Positions 18,201-25,775 of a stretch of DNA of 33,024 bases are shown here, piece after piece. Under the pieces are notes generated by a model, which was given only the letters and a program-made list of their open reading frames with translations, was not told where the DNA came from and made no database searches. The translations under genes and the position numbers were made by a program. This stretch comes from Ignavibacteria bacterium (lineage in GTDB: Bacteria; Bacteroidota; Ignavibacteria; Kapaibacteriales; Kapaibacteriaceae), in assembly GCA_947459875.1 (NCBI GenBank), contig CANHFG010000019.1, forward strand, positions 1 through 33,024. Direction: 5' to 3'. Each line of letters begins with the position of its first letter. Positions within the stretch are counted from its first letter, which is position 1.

Positions 18201-19244
18201 GAGCCAGCTGGTACGTGGAAATTCACTCCAGAGAAGCTTTCGAGCCCAGTCGCCGACACGCAGCGTGTAGCGATCTCTACAGACAACCTTCAGGGCAACA
18301 TCGTCGACGGTCGTATTCGCATCGTTGTGATCGTAACAGATCGTCAAGGAGCAAAGGATACACTGACGTACTCAGTTGCTGTGTCGGATGAAACACGCTT
18401 CTCAGCTACGGTTCGCGTCGAAAACAACCTCGGAGCATTCCAGAACCTTACGTTCGGTGTCGGGGGCTCAACTATCGCCACTCGCGGTGACGAGGCAACA
18501 TCGTTCGGTAAGCTTGATTCGAACTACTGCGAGTATGAACTGCCGCCAGTTCCTTACATCGACGTATTCGACGCTCGCTGGACTGTTCCAACGCGTAACG
18601 GCACGGTCCGCAACATCCATCCATTCTCTAACTCAGCAGGACAGTCGATCTATCAAGGTCGCTTCCAGGCTGGTGGTGAAACAGGGCAGAGCTCGAACTA
18701 CTATCCAGTTCGTCTGACATGGTGTAAGGATCAGATTCCTGCAAAGGATGCAAACAACCCAGGCTCATACTACATCCGTGATGACCAGTCAAATGGTCAG
18801 CTGTTCGACTTCAACATGAAGACGGGCACCGGTAAGTCCATCCCAAGCGTACAGAAGCGCGATGGTGTGAACTCTGAGTGCGACACACTTCTCATTAACA
18901 TCACGTCGATTGAAGGATTCGTCATTGTGTACGACTTCACATCGCCGGTGAATGAAGAAGAGACAGCATCAACGTTTGCTATCACAGGTGTTGCTCCAAA
19001 CCCATTTGCAGGCACGACAACGATCACGTTCAACGTGGCAGCAGCTGCCAAGGTTGGCGTTGACATCTATGATGCAGTTGGGACACGCGTGGCGACGGTT
19101 GCCAATGAAGTGTACTCGGCAGGTAAGCACTCTGTGCAGTGGGACGGAACAACAAATGGTGTTGCTCTTGCTTCAGGTACATATACAGTGCGCATCAGTG
19201 ACGGAACAAATACTGCGACTCAGCAAGTCGTAGTGATCCGCTAA
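12204..19244 (+). CDS. Giant T9SS-exported surface protein with Pmp-like beta-helix repeats and Ig-like domains
   Basis: This encodes 2346 residues. A signal peptide (1-25, cleavage after PALA) is followed by a beta-rich opening (TLIIEPGTRVEF). Roughly residues 285-910 form a right-handed beta-helix with paired FxxN and GGA[I/V/L] motifs: FRNN...GGAVQI, FTSN...GGAVYV, FIGNESGRGGAIFV, FRDN...GGAIYT, FNNN...GGAITV, FRAN...GGAVAI and FQNN...GAAVYS. These are the hallmarks of chlamydial polymorphic outer membrane proteins. Near 1899-1918, NWLKINPTSGILYGTP marks a putative-Ig (He_PIG) domain, followed by a cadherin-like repeat. At about 2082-2127 lies an FGV...YELPPVPYIDVFDARW module shared with neighbouring proteins. 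The C-terminus (from about 2252; VAPNPFAGTTTITFNV to VVVIR) is a T9SS type A sorting domain. It is probably an adhesin or matrix protein on the outer surface; ligand unknown. Confidence 0.9.
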   Translation: MQRWFRLGSLLLALTAIFNIVPALAQPFVEVRGSLPPGGVRIFVRDTTYRISGSYTIGGTLIIEPGTRVEFLPNGRLIDSTGGRIIADGRASATYNPTAVNPLVPPYTGYDDLSYFGAPGVVTSTIETEPTINPAKHGLIFRVNLGTNANLQNITPAQAIMYRAARLDLGAVISAIRLNPWFRVSGRTVNVNPARITFTSDRVNNFSREWGHIVVLPGARAAFFRDVDFVNFRKDTTVDNRPVYLTNNAGQAFTAAQAETANQTLLSQSNGSGGAITTFSSRTWIVGCNFRNNMARYRGGAVQILQAPVDAFTGSTLQLYPTVPPATIGALPTYQPSVNPFLTSQLNATPINTGLRVTDNVHDAGAETLTDSDRQSLDDARLAVYLGRIRQSRFTGNYALVADVDTIRVGSVRIVGDVSSRAATVFGTTTRSQRNEAFGGAVFISGRTPMTIGIGINDFQGKDTMEFTSNYAENRQSATPVGNQVTSGARGGAVYVGDNTRVFFAGRYTTNRTVTPFITTLSSSSAASVGNFSKGGAIYASTGALQIQVRGNLDNNPPTHFIGNESGRGGAIFVERGTTDRDLSPWIGGSDGVIEARNLGFNIKFRDNKASVEGGAIYTARNMYVYGAGGASGPLWIYGANYGVEFNNNTASFSGGAITVNVPENLPVVERGLRYVRAHFINNRVGQVTGTTVNEVRGGGGLYVINADLNVVKGVEFRANKVWNGNGGAVAIVTPDTVTRKRFMVTDMDDLTFNTNAMATGYTPRNDVFTFGTSSPSADERMLTRFYDNEVYPNAARQGSGTTQRGDIKVTHPGTTLRENGTGLGGAIYILDSIRVRVDTFAFDRVRFQNNMAFSGAAVYSDNYDLKLAFARCLVTGNKATSSIGRQNDTIEGPMVNAENPASSDLAGAVLFGEITGPLPWNTYSSAANSIYDNDARFIVRLPDAQDTKGVLAGTTGIGFGGVDTLRGNYWGRTEANVNTILPLSAGSTFAREQETFFIAGNGKTHMRFVRGTTSNPTNQGPFESAWRYAYTPIPSWQIPDTLLMQGRVYDIFDKGTDIKTADYSSRRMSPIEDFAIGIPPTLRLYADPLQPSFNKYVKRMTRNPYDADRFTDVAAVQTEFVGDHPIGYPLFLEARADYNGTAEIANNDARAINETVFFVINERTGDFIRVNMSQRTNTDTIFRARVDFVPDSSNGGDPNIRRAYEGLATYGTGATLLSNIVRSAIAEDSAALAGRRYEASSTLGELGGSDFRLTNRPTLPTSNTIGSDGGKETYYAGERYRALPVVNGDPITIISRTALWKDGVVNAINGALTFNIGNNTAPPVFTGCADTLPTSPLLHPEFRNRVFVTENRLYTPITAAQSSRGPGRGSWFNEPASYPADILNQPIPGRDVFERDSIFSITAVDVNRFYDPRVVRDPNFNAQLSYFWSIRTGNSGLQYWLRDTLVFAGSTTNNPRWSAVGYRFFRGRPINPYIVPGGELVEVVAKNFPPSVEIVDTLRKSGWSESDISRWFYTYPSYFHAEEYDNNALPLAQRDPSNTNARYLQQDTVNYGWLDSVSYQFRIHVVDSMPRFLWNHRSTGASAFANAGMWKGDTTIVLDPTTTDPDAYDRATRTYLDTLRMFNTTSRVARRFVPAPQATPNNILDEVYNNPTSSQNDTLNIHFVANVTDSLRFRADINTDDEFEDLAAIDQNRAVVKRLGAWDFRYGRTSYGFLSTSIRETPADTSLETIIQARPSWMASRFLRKYEAAGSSDQFAQDFTTRGRLEVRIARDLANELLQPINDYDPGRPFNDDRNTDTVMTVVVNDGHGGINTLTRRLFVNFQPSLLDATLADAIEDEDYNTQLIDSARRIKVYDPNFGQTQAFELIYASESRDSIQIDPYFAEAGFIKFDDSRKTTPNWLKINPTSGILYGTPRVTDVPYPDTTVRITVLVTDAGGLRDIKTYDLTIRAKNHNPTLLQSPIIRCVEAGKPYTDTIRVTDVDLRRKQAANEELTFEVTEPAGTWKFTPEKLSSPVADTQRVAISTDNLQGNIVDGRIRIVVIVTDRQGAKDTLTYSVAVSDETRFSATVRVENNLGAFQNLTFGVGGSTIATRGDEATSFGKLDSNYCEYELPPVPYIDVFDARWTVPTRNGTVRNIHPFSNSAGQSIYQGRFQAGGETGQSSNYYPVRLTWCKDQIPAKDANNPGSYYIRDDQSNGQLFDFNMKTGTGKSIPSVQKRDGVNSECDTLLINITSIEGFVIVYDFTSPVNEEETASTFAITGVAPNPFAGTTTITFNVAAAAKVGVDIYDAVGTRVATVANEVYSAGKHSVQWDGTTNGVALASGTYTVRISDGTNTATQQVVVIR

Positions 19245-19254
19245 AGCAATCCAT

Positions 19255-19278
19255 GGGGCCGGACTTCGGTTCGGCCCC
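19255..19278 (+). terminator. UUCG-tetraloop hairpin after the giant gene
   Basis: GGGGCCGGAC-TTCG-GTTCGGCCCC forms a 10-base-pair stem (one G-T pair) with a C(UUCG)G tetraloop, 10 bases after the giant-gene stop. Only a short, interrupted T-stretch follows, so it may terminate weakly or mainly protect the 3' end of the upstream mRNA. Confidence 0.65.
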
Positions 19279-19325
19279 CTACTTAACCGACACGAAAACA
19301 AACAAAAGAATAACTTGGAGTCCCT

Positions 19326-21380
19326 ATGAAGAAGCAGGTATTAATTGCCTCGGCGATTGTACTCTGTTCATTCGCGATCGGTGCGGTTGAGGGCGTGGCT
19401 CAGCAGATCTTTAATCAGTTCCGCCAGCCCCAGCTCGTTGTTGGATTCCCTTATCGGGATCTCGACAACTGCCCCGGAGTGAGTGCAACGACAATCTCCC
19501 CAGCAGACTTTACGCTTCCGCCAACAAACGTCAACGACCTGGACGATGGCTACGCCTTCATCCAGTTCCCGGCAGGCGTGACCTACAACTACAACGGCAC
19601 TCTGTATTCAGGTGTGTACGTTAGTATCAATGGTTTCTTGACCTTCGAACGTACAAAGCTTGTTTCTGCAAAGAATCCAATTGGACTCTTTATCAACTCA
19701 AGCTCTTACCCGGATAATGTTCTCGCTCCATTCTGGGGTGACCACCGTTTCCGCACTGCAGCAGACATCGCCGGTGGCTTCATGCCATCGAAGATCTCGT
19801 GGGCGTTTGATTTTGACCGCGACGAAAGCTGTCAGATCATCCAGCCAGCTCGTCCTTGCATCGTCGTGCAATGGAAGAATCTGAACATCAATACGTCGCC
19901 TGTTGCCGTCAACTCATCGGTGGCAAACTTCCAGGCTCGTATCTACATTGGCGGTGCTACAAACAACAACCAGGGCGAAGTTGAATTCGCTTATGGTCAA
20001 GTTGGTGGCAACCCGAATACAACAAATACAACGGTCGTCACGCGCGGTGCTACTATCGGCATCAAGGGTAACGGCGGTTTTCCAGGGTTCCTCGCGGACT
20101 TCTGGAATGGTCTCGTGTGGCAGCCAGGTGTCGGTGGAAACACGCGCACCGATTCAACATCGGTTTGGCAGCCATCTGGTGGTCGCTCTGATGCTCGGAT
20201 CCGTTTTGGTTCAATCGTGTATTTGACGTTTAGCGATTGGGGTTACGGCGACGCTGACACATCTGGTGCTATCAACCAGCGTCACTTTGATCTTCCACAA
20301 AATCGTCGCGTGACGGCTAACGATGCTCGCGTTATCATGCGCTCAATCGTGACCAAGCGTCCGCTCGATTCGATCTGGAAGCGTCAAGCCTATCTGGCCG
20401 ACGTCAATCACTCCGGTCGTTACTACTTCACGAAGCTCAAGAGAGATTTTTCGGGTGACTCGCTTCAGCCGGGCACGAGCAACATTGTGATTTGGCGCCG
20501 TACTATCGACATTGAGCAGTTCTTCCCTGGACAGGGCGTAGGTCCAAACACCAACAAGCAAGTTGTGCGTGTCATGTTCGAAGGTGACGGGCTATACGGT
20601 CCAGGTGGCAAGGCACCAGATGTGAGCAGTCTCAATCAGATTTACTACGAAGCAACGGAATATGACGCAGGGCTGATCATGCGTTATCTCTCGGGTCGTC
20701 TGCCATATCTGCCTTGGATCTATGACATCGACACGACCGGTCCTGACTTTGGAAAGGTCACGTTGGACAACGTTGCGGACAATGTTCGTTTCGGTACACC
20801 GACAAATGTTGGCGGTGGTCTTGTGCAGGTTCCGGTATATCTGAACGGTAACCACGACGGTGCCTTCGGTGTACGGTTTGGCACCAACTCTGATATCGTT
20901 TCGGTGACGCCGGTTGTTGGCGAGTCTAACGTCGTCTCCAGCGACAATGGAACCGATGTGGCTGTTATTGCTGGCAACGGTTCATTCGATGGAAATCAAC
21001 CGGTAGCTCTCGTGACGATGAAGGAATCAGATGTGTTGACATTCAACGACATCCGCTTTAATGAAGCGTCTGTTCCGAATCACACGATTAGCATGGTCGA
21101 GAATGACGGCGCTAATGTCTCGGCTTATCCAAATCCAGTCACTGCAACAATGGCACTTGCTGTGAACGCACAAGCGAGTGGAAACCTAACTGTTCGTGTC
21201 TATGACATGTTTGGAAAGATCGTAAATACGATCCATGACGGCACGGTTTCTGCAGGCGCTTTCAGCACAACATGGAATACCACTGACATGGGCGGAGTAG
21301 CCGTGGCAGCCGGTTCATACATCGTGCGTATCGAAGGTGCTGGCGTGTCAGCTGTGAAGGTTGTCAACGTCGTTCGTTGA
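19326..21380 (+). CDS. T9SS-exported protein with nidogen-like, dockerin-like and cohesin-like regions
   Basis: This encodes 684 residues with a signal peptide ending near VEGVA (about 25). Residues 60-260 resemble a nidogen-like extracellular domain: GVYVSINGFLTF, APFWGDHRF and a GEVEFAYG strand. From about 308, GDADTSGAINQ...VTANDARVIMRSI and then ADVNHSGRYYF...YDAGLIMRYLSGRLP (to about 462) look like two dockerin calcium-binding repeats separated by long insertions. At 499-583, LVQVPVYLNGNHDGAFGVRF...VALVTMKE resembles a cohesin fold. The C-terminus (from about 598, VSAYPNPVTATMAL to VVNVVR) is a T9SS type A sorting domain. Cohesin and dockerin modules suggest protein-protein assembly outside the cell; no catalytic domain is visible. 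TTGGAG eight bases upstream supports the ATG. Domain calls are by pattern only. Confidence 0.85.
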   Translation: MKKQVLIASAIVLCSFAIGAVEGVAQQIFNQFRQPQLVVGFPYRDLDNCPGVSATTISPADFTLPPTNVNDLDDGYAFIQFPAGVTYNYNGTLYSGVYVSINGFLTFERTKLVSAKNPIGLFINSSSYPDNVLAPFWGDHRFRTAADIAGGFMPSKISWAFDFDRDESCQIIQPARPCIVVQWKNLNINTSPVAVNSSVANFQARIYIGGATNNNQGEVEFAYGQVGGNPNTTNTTVVTRGATIGIKGNGGFPGFLADFWNGLVWQPGVGGNTRTDSTSVWQPSGGRSDARIRFGSIVYLTFSDWGYGDADTSGAINQRHFDLPQNRRVTANDARVIMRSIVTKRPLDSIWKRQAYLADVNHSGRYYFTKLKRDFSGDSLQPGTSNIVIWRRTIDIEQFFPGQGVGPNTNKQVVRVMFEGDGLYGPGGKAPDVSSLNQIYYEATEYDAGLIMRYLSGRLPYLPWIYDIDTTGPDFGKVTLDNVADNVRFGTPTNVGGGLVQVPVYLNGNHDGAFGVRFGTNSDIVSVTPVVGESNVVSSDNGTDVAVIAGNGSFDGNQPVALVTMKESDVLTFNDIRFNEASVPNHTISMVENDGANVSAYPNPVTATMALAVNAQASGNLTVRVYDMFGKIVNTIHDGTVSAGAFSTTWNTTDMGGVAVAAGSYIVRIEGAGVSAVKVVNVVR

Positions 21381-21405
21381 TAAAAACCGAAGCGTTCTCT
21401 TGAAA

Positions 21406-22554
21406 ATGATTGTGCAAGTGATCGTGCTGATCGTCGGACTGACGATCAGCACGGTCAAGGCACAAGACACACTTCGAATCAACTCCCTAAAGGTAGTAGA
21501 TGTGTGTTCAGGTGAGAAGAGTTGGCTGATAAGCCTTTCGCTAGGCACGATCAACTTCTCCGACAGCTTGGAGTCCTTTGACATTTCAATCGGTTATGAT
21601 CGATCGATCATTCGCCCCTCAGCTGCCCTGAAAGAGGGAACTCTCTCTGCGCAGATGTCCAACGGTCCAATACTAAATGTTGTTGTTCCGAATGAGATGA
21701 GAATCTATGGATTCAACATTGCGAGGTCAGTCGCCGGCAGCCTTCCACTGTTCGCAGTATCTGGCGACTATCTTGGGGAATGCAACTCGATTGGGCAACT
21801 AACACTGCCGATAGAGCCAGACTTCAATGGTGAATTCAAGAGAAAGTTCACAGTTCGGCGCCTAGACTCTGTTACGGCGATCAACGTTCGCAAAAACAGT
21901 GTGTTCAGTGGTTGCGAGTTTGATAAGGAAGAGGCAATGATATCGGAGCTTGATGCCTCTACTTCGGTAGCTATGAAACTCAAGAATCTCAGCAGGGAAT
22001 CGACTGCCAAATACAGACTAACTCTCAGTTTTGAAAGACAATCGGACTCAACACTTATGGCATTTGACTCCATCTATGCTATCGGGTGCACGATCGAAGA
22101 CATAGAGATAGGGTCAACAAGAGTAGGAGTCACAATTTCTTCTTTAACACGCGACGCACCCGAAATCGTGTCTGTGGTAAAGCGACGGAGCTTGGAGTCG
22201 TCTGGAAGAGTGAATGTGAGTGCAAGTGTTATCGACAGAACACCATGTGGTTGTGTCCAACCCGCGCTGAACGATACTGTTGTAATAACGATCGATCGAC
22301 CGAATGTAAATGTCTCAACATCTACGGATGAGGACGCATGTACGATCTCACTTCGTTCTAACGAAGTGCACGGCATGTGTGGTCATTCGGGGATGAAAAA
22401 GCTGATACTGCGTGACCTTCTTGGTCAAACAGTTCAGCAGATCGAAACAGACAACTATCCGGTTGTCATGTCGACATCCAACTTGACTTCTGGCATGTAC
22501 TTTGTTGCGCTTTCGTGTAATGAAGATCATGCATTCAAACTGATTCTGAAATGA
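21406..22554 (+). CDS. Cysteine-rich secreted protein with degenerate T9SS sorting domain
   Basis: This encodes 382 residues, with a signal peptide MIVQVIVLIVGLTISTVKA and predicted cleavage after A19. A TTG two codons earlier (21400) would give a lysine at the N-terminus and is an alternative start. Residues about 40-80 (WLISLSLGTINFSDSLESFD, then GYDRSII) resemble the opening of a cohesin-like sandwich. Around ten cysteines are scattered through the mature part (VCSGE, GECN, GCEF, GCTIE, PCGCV, GMCGH, SCNED), suggesting disulfides. The last 50 residues (KKLILRDLLGQTVQQIE...LTSGMYFVALS...KLILK) fit a T9SS type A sorting domain. Base composition is visibly more AT-rich than the flanking genes, with AGA and ATA codons. 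The stop overlaps an unused ATG of the next frame. No specific function is recognised. Confidence 0.8.
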   Translation: MIVQVIVLIVGLTISTVKAQDTLRINSLKVVDVCSGEKSWLISLSLGTINFSDSLESFDISIGYDRSIIRPSAALKEGTLSAQMSNGPILNVVVPNEMRIYGFNIARSVAGSLPLFAVSGDYLGECNSIGQLTLPIEPDFNGEFKRKFTVRRLDSVTAINVRKNSVFSGCEFDKEEAMISELDASTSVAMKLKNLSRESTAKYRLTLSFERQSDSTLMAFDSIYAIGCTIEDIEIGSTRVGVTISSLTRDAPEIVSVVKRRSLESSGRVNVSASVIDRTPCGCVQPALNDTVVITIDRPNVNVSTSTDEDACTISLRSNEVHGMCGHSGMKKLILRDLLGQTVQQIETDNYPVVMSTSNLTSGMYFVALSCNEDHAFKLILK

Positions 22555-22577
22555 AAAATCAACTGATCAACTCATCT

Positions 22578-22583
22578 GAGGAG
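22578..22583 (+). promoter_or_regulatory. Ribosome binding site deciding the start of the 1037-residue protein
   Basis: GAGGAG lies six bases before the ATG at 22590. An in-frame ATG at 22551 overlapping the previous stop has no such site and would add 13 polar residues before the signal peptide. Confidence 0.6.
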
Positions 22584-22589
22584 TGTACT

Positions 22590-25500
22590 ATGAATCGTCG
22601 TTATGCTCTGTGGAGCGGCGGTACCAAGTTTGGTGTCGTTGCCCTCCTTGCGGCATTGATCGGACTTGGATCCGTCATGCTCCAGGCACAGAACAAGCCT
22701 GAGCTGCCGACGCTCTCGTTGACGGGAGACGGGGCAAGCTGGAACCGCAATATTTATCCTGATGGTCGCATCTGGTCGTCAAGCCGCGGACCAAATGGAG
22801 AGCGCACACTTCTGGTACCTGTGTTCGTGAAGAACTGCTGGAGGTCGACTGCGATCTATGAAGCATTCCCTATCTATAGCTTCAAGTTCAAGGTCCAGTT
22901 CGACAGCGCAGCTCTCGAATTCATCGGAATCGAAAAGAACGGACCCCTTCGCGGGCCACAGATGACTCCGGTCTCTTGCCTGGCAAAGGATTTTGAGTTT
23001 TCCGTAGCGGTATCGCGGGATACATCGTACCAGCGCGTGATCGCTGCTCCGATTCAGAACCGTCTTCGTGGTAAGCGCGCGATGATCACAGCTATTTCGT
23101 CAAAGCCACTCCCACAGACAGGCGATGTGACACTGCCTTGTGATCAGCGTCCTTACACAGAGTTGGTTTATCTCCGCTTCCGCGTGATTGCTAACACAGC
23201 GATCGATCCTGTGAGCGCTCGTACGCCACTTATCATCACGAACGACACTCTGTACTACAACGACTTTGCCATGGGCAAGCAGATCCCATTCCCTGGTGAT
23301 CCTGCGCCTGATGAATATGCGGGTCTCGGTGGTATCGACAACTACTTCGTTGACGCTTTCGGTGTGGACCAGATCCGCGATCCACTTCGTCCATCACGTC
23401 GCGGTATGATCTGGCTCGAAGTGACTGACGTTGCTCCACGCCTGTCTTTTACAAATGTCGCCAATCCTGCTTTCCGTCTGGCTGACTCTGTGAACGGCTC
23501 GCTCGGTTCACAGTGGTATGTTGTTGATCCGATCACAGTCGACTACGGAACACCATATGACGATCAAGCTGGTGGTATCGGTACTCGTGATGTTGACGTT
23601 ATCAATGCCGTTACTGGTTCACGCGCCTATGACATCATGGTTCAGTCAGACAACAAGTGGCTGAAGTTCAAGTCGTTTACCAAGGGTGGTGGCGGACAAA
23701 CTGAGTTGAATCCGTTCCCGAACCCGGTACGCGAAGGATACATCCAGTATATGGACAAGGGTATCCTTGGTAGCACGGTGGGTGTCGACCCACAGGGTAA
23801 TGCCACTGTCGGTCAGCGTGACCTCAACCTGCGTATCATCTGCGATCCAAATGAACTGCCGAATGGCGATGAACAAGAGGTAACAGGTACATACGTTGGA
23901 TATCTCACGTTCAAGTCGAATTCTCTTGATGTCGCACCTGTGCGTCTCAAGGTGACCTTCATCTACTTCCGCACTCCGTACGAGCCGAACGTTTTCGACG
24001 AAAATGAAAACTGGAAGCGTAGCCAGGAGTTTCTCGGCCGCGGTATCACACTCCAGGTTCGTAACTCGAACACGCCTAACGAGATCACGTATGTGACCTT
24101 CGGTGTCGGCAACCGCGCTACAGACAACATTGACACACTGTTTGGCGAAACGACATACGCGACAGACATCAACCCGACGCAGTTTGCAGCTCGCTTCTAT
24201 CCTAAGGATAACACAGGTAAGCTTCTTGTGCCGAACGGTCTTGGTGATCTGTGGGCTGGTACTGCTCAGCGCGCAAAGAGCGCTTCACGTGATATTCGTT
24301 CGATCTACAGCGACACGACACTCGCCTACACCTGTCGCTTCAGCGCAGGTGGAGATCTGAACTACCCAATCGTTGTCGCTTGGAACACAGATGAGTTTTC
24401 ACCAGGTTCAGAGCTGTTCATCCGTGACACGCTGAATGGATCACGTTTCAACGTCAACATGCGCGCCGGCACAGTACTTGGTGGAACACGCCAGTCATAC
24501 ACGATCCGTGACGCTGACATCAAGTCATTTGTCATCGAATACACGCTGCCGAAGGTTGCACGTTTCCCAGTCATCAATAAGGGCTGGAACCTCCTTTCGG
24601 TTCCTGTTAACCCATCGTCTAGCTACTGGAAGGACATCTTCAAGAACGCACTGAATATTCCAGTACGTTTCTCGCAGAACACCTACCAGACAAACGAAAC
24701 GAACCTGAACCCAGGCGTTGGCTACTTCGTTAAGTACAGTGACGAAGTCGACAAGACGATCGCAGGTTCACGTATTCGCCTGATCGATGACCTGACCTAC
24801 ACAACACGCTTGTTCGAAGGTTGGAACACCGTAGGCTCGCTCTCCTTCCCAACATCGATTGAGAACCTGTCGATCCTTCCGTACGGAACTGGCACGCTTC
24901 CTACGCGTCTCGGCGATGTCTATGGTTACGTAACAAACCGCGGTTATCAGGCCGTCACGGAGATCGAACCAGGTCTGGGTTACTGGATCAAGATCACGGG
25001 TCAGGGCTATCTGAAGCTCGGTCTGGCTCCAAAGGCATCTATCAACACGATGGTTGCTCGCGAAGCAGTCGAGACGAACTCAACACGAGTTTCGATCGCG
25101 GATGCATCGAATAACGTTGGAACCGTGTTTGTTGCACCTGCTGGTATCATTGACAGCAAGTCGATGTTCGAACTGCCTCCAACGCCACCACAAGGAATCT
25201 TTGACGTCCGCTTCACTTCGCAGACAAGCATTGAAGACGAGAAGAATCCAACGGTTGCGATCCAAGGCGTAACATTCCCAGTTACTGTGACGATCAACAA
25301 CCCACGTACAACGTACACGGTTGTTAACCCGATCTCGGGCGCCGTGCTCGGAACCGCAGTCGCAGGTCGTCCAAACGTGATCACGATCACCGATGCACGT
25401 ACACCGTACATCCGCCTTATGGGCGAAGAAGCACAAGCCGGCTCACTGAACGTCAACGTGACACCAAATCCTGTCAATGGCACGGGTCTTGTCAACGTGG

Positions 25501-25703
25501 TTGTTCCAGAAGCAGGTACGGTTTCTGTGACGGTATTCGATGCAGTCGGCCAAGCTGTTATGACACTTGCTAACAACGAGTTCAAGACAGCTGGCGTCTA
25601 TGGCTATGAGTTCAACTCAGCCGTGATCAGCCAAGGCAACTACATTGTCAAGGCAACTGTCAACGGTGTTTCGACAACGAGCTCGGTTTCCGTTGTCCGC
25701 TAA
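22590..25703 (+). CDS. Large T9SS-exported multidomain surface protein
   Basis: This encodes 1037 residues with a signal peptide of about 34 residues ending near MLQA. Residues about 96-215 begin YSFKFKVQFDSAALEFIGIE, reminiscent of cohesin or related carbohydrate-scaffold sandwiches. Around 502-540, VTFGVGNRATDNIDTLFGE and FAARF form one copy of a module shared with the giant protein; a second copy (about 841-877) contains VFVAPAGI...FELPPTPPQGIFDVRF. Between them are two GWN repeats (KGWNLLSVPVNP near 664, EGWNTVGSLSFP near 743), a motif often seen in Bacteroidetes secreted proteins. The C-terminus (from about 953, LNVNVTPNPVNGTGLVNVVV to SVSVVR) is a T9SS type A sorting domain. No enzyme motif is seen; a structural or adhesive role is likely. 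A strong terminator follows 17 bases after the stop. Confidence 0.87.
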   Translation: MNRRYALWSGGTKFGVVALLAALIGLGSVMLQAQNKPELPTLSLTGDGASWNRNIYPDGRIWSSSRGPNGERTLLVPVFVKNCWRSTAIYEAFPIYSFKFKVQFDSAALEFIGIEKNGPLRGPQMTPVSCLAKDFEFSVAVSRDTSYQRVIAAPIQNRLRGKRAMITAISSKPLPQTGDVTLPCDQRPYTELVYLRFRVIANTAIDPVSARTPLIITNDTLYYNDFAMGKQIPFPGDPAPDEYAGLGGIDNYFVDAFGVDQIRDPLRPSRRGMIWLEVTDVAPRLSFTNVANPAFRLADSVNGSLGSQWYVVDPITVDYGTPYDDQAGGIGTRDVDVINAVTGSRAYDIMVQSDNKWLKFKSFTKGGGGQTELNPFPNPVREGYIQYMDKGILGSTVGVDPQGNATVGQRDLNLRIICDPNELPNGDEQEVTGTYVGYLTFKSNSLDVAPVRLKVTFIYFRTPYEPNVFDENENWKRSQEFLGRGITLQVRNSNTPNEITYVTFGVGNRATDNIDTLFGETTYATDINPTQFAARFYPKDNTGKLLVPNGLGDLWAGTAQRAKSASRDIRSIYSDTTLAYTCRFSAGGDLNYPIVVAWNTDEFSPGSELFIRDTLNGSRFNVNMRAGTVLGGTRQSYTIRDADIKSFVIEYTLPKVARFPVINKGWNLLSVPVNPSSSYWKDIFKNALNIPVRFSQNTYQTNETNLNPGVGYFVKYSDEVDKTIAGSRIRLIDDLTYTTRLFEGWNTVGSLSFPTSIENLSILPYGTGTLPTRLGDVYGYVTNRGYQAVTEIEPGLGYWIKITGQGYLKLGLAPKASINTMVAREAVETNSTRVSIADASNNVGTVFVAPAGIIDSKSMFELPPTPPQGIFDVRFTSQTSIEDEKNPTVAIQGVTFPVTVTINNPRTTYTVVNPISGAVLGTAVAGRPNVITITDARTPYIRLMGEEAQAGSLNVNVTPNPVNGTGLVNVVVPEAGTVSVTVFDAVGQAVMTLANNEFKTAGVYGYEFNSAVISQGNYIVKATVNGVSTTSSVSVVR

Positions 25704-25720
25704 TTCATGAGAAATGGAGC

Positions 25721-25753
25721 AAAAAGGGCAGCAGGTAACTGCTGCCCTTTTTT
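25721..25753 (+). terminator. Strong intrinsic terminator
   Basis: AAAAAGGGCAGCAG (25721-25734), a GTAA loop and CTGCTGCCC followed by TTTTTT make a perfect stem with both an A-tract and a T-tract. It should terminate efficiently on the plus strand and could act in both directions. It ends the run of large secreted-protein genes. Confidence 0.9.
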
Positions 25754-25775
25754 GTTCGTTGTAGAAGGTCCGTCA

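Noticed and set aside
25707-25775. Earlier in-frame ATG for the 259-residue secreted protein
   Set aside because: It would translate through the strong intrinsic terminator and place 23 residues before the signal peptide.
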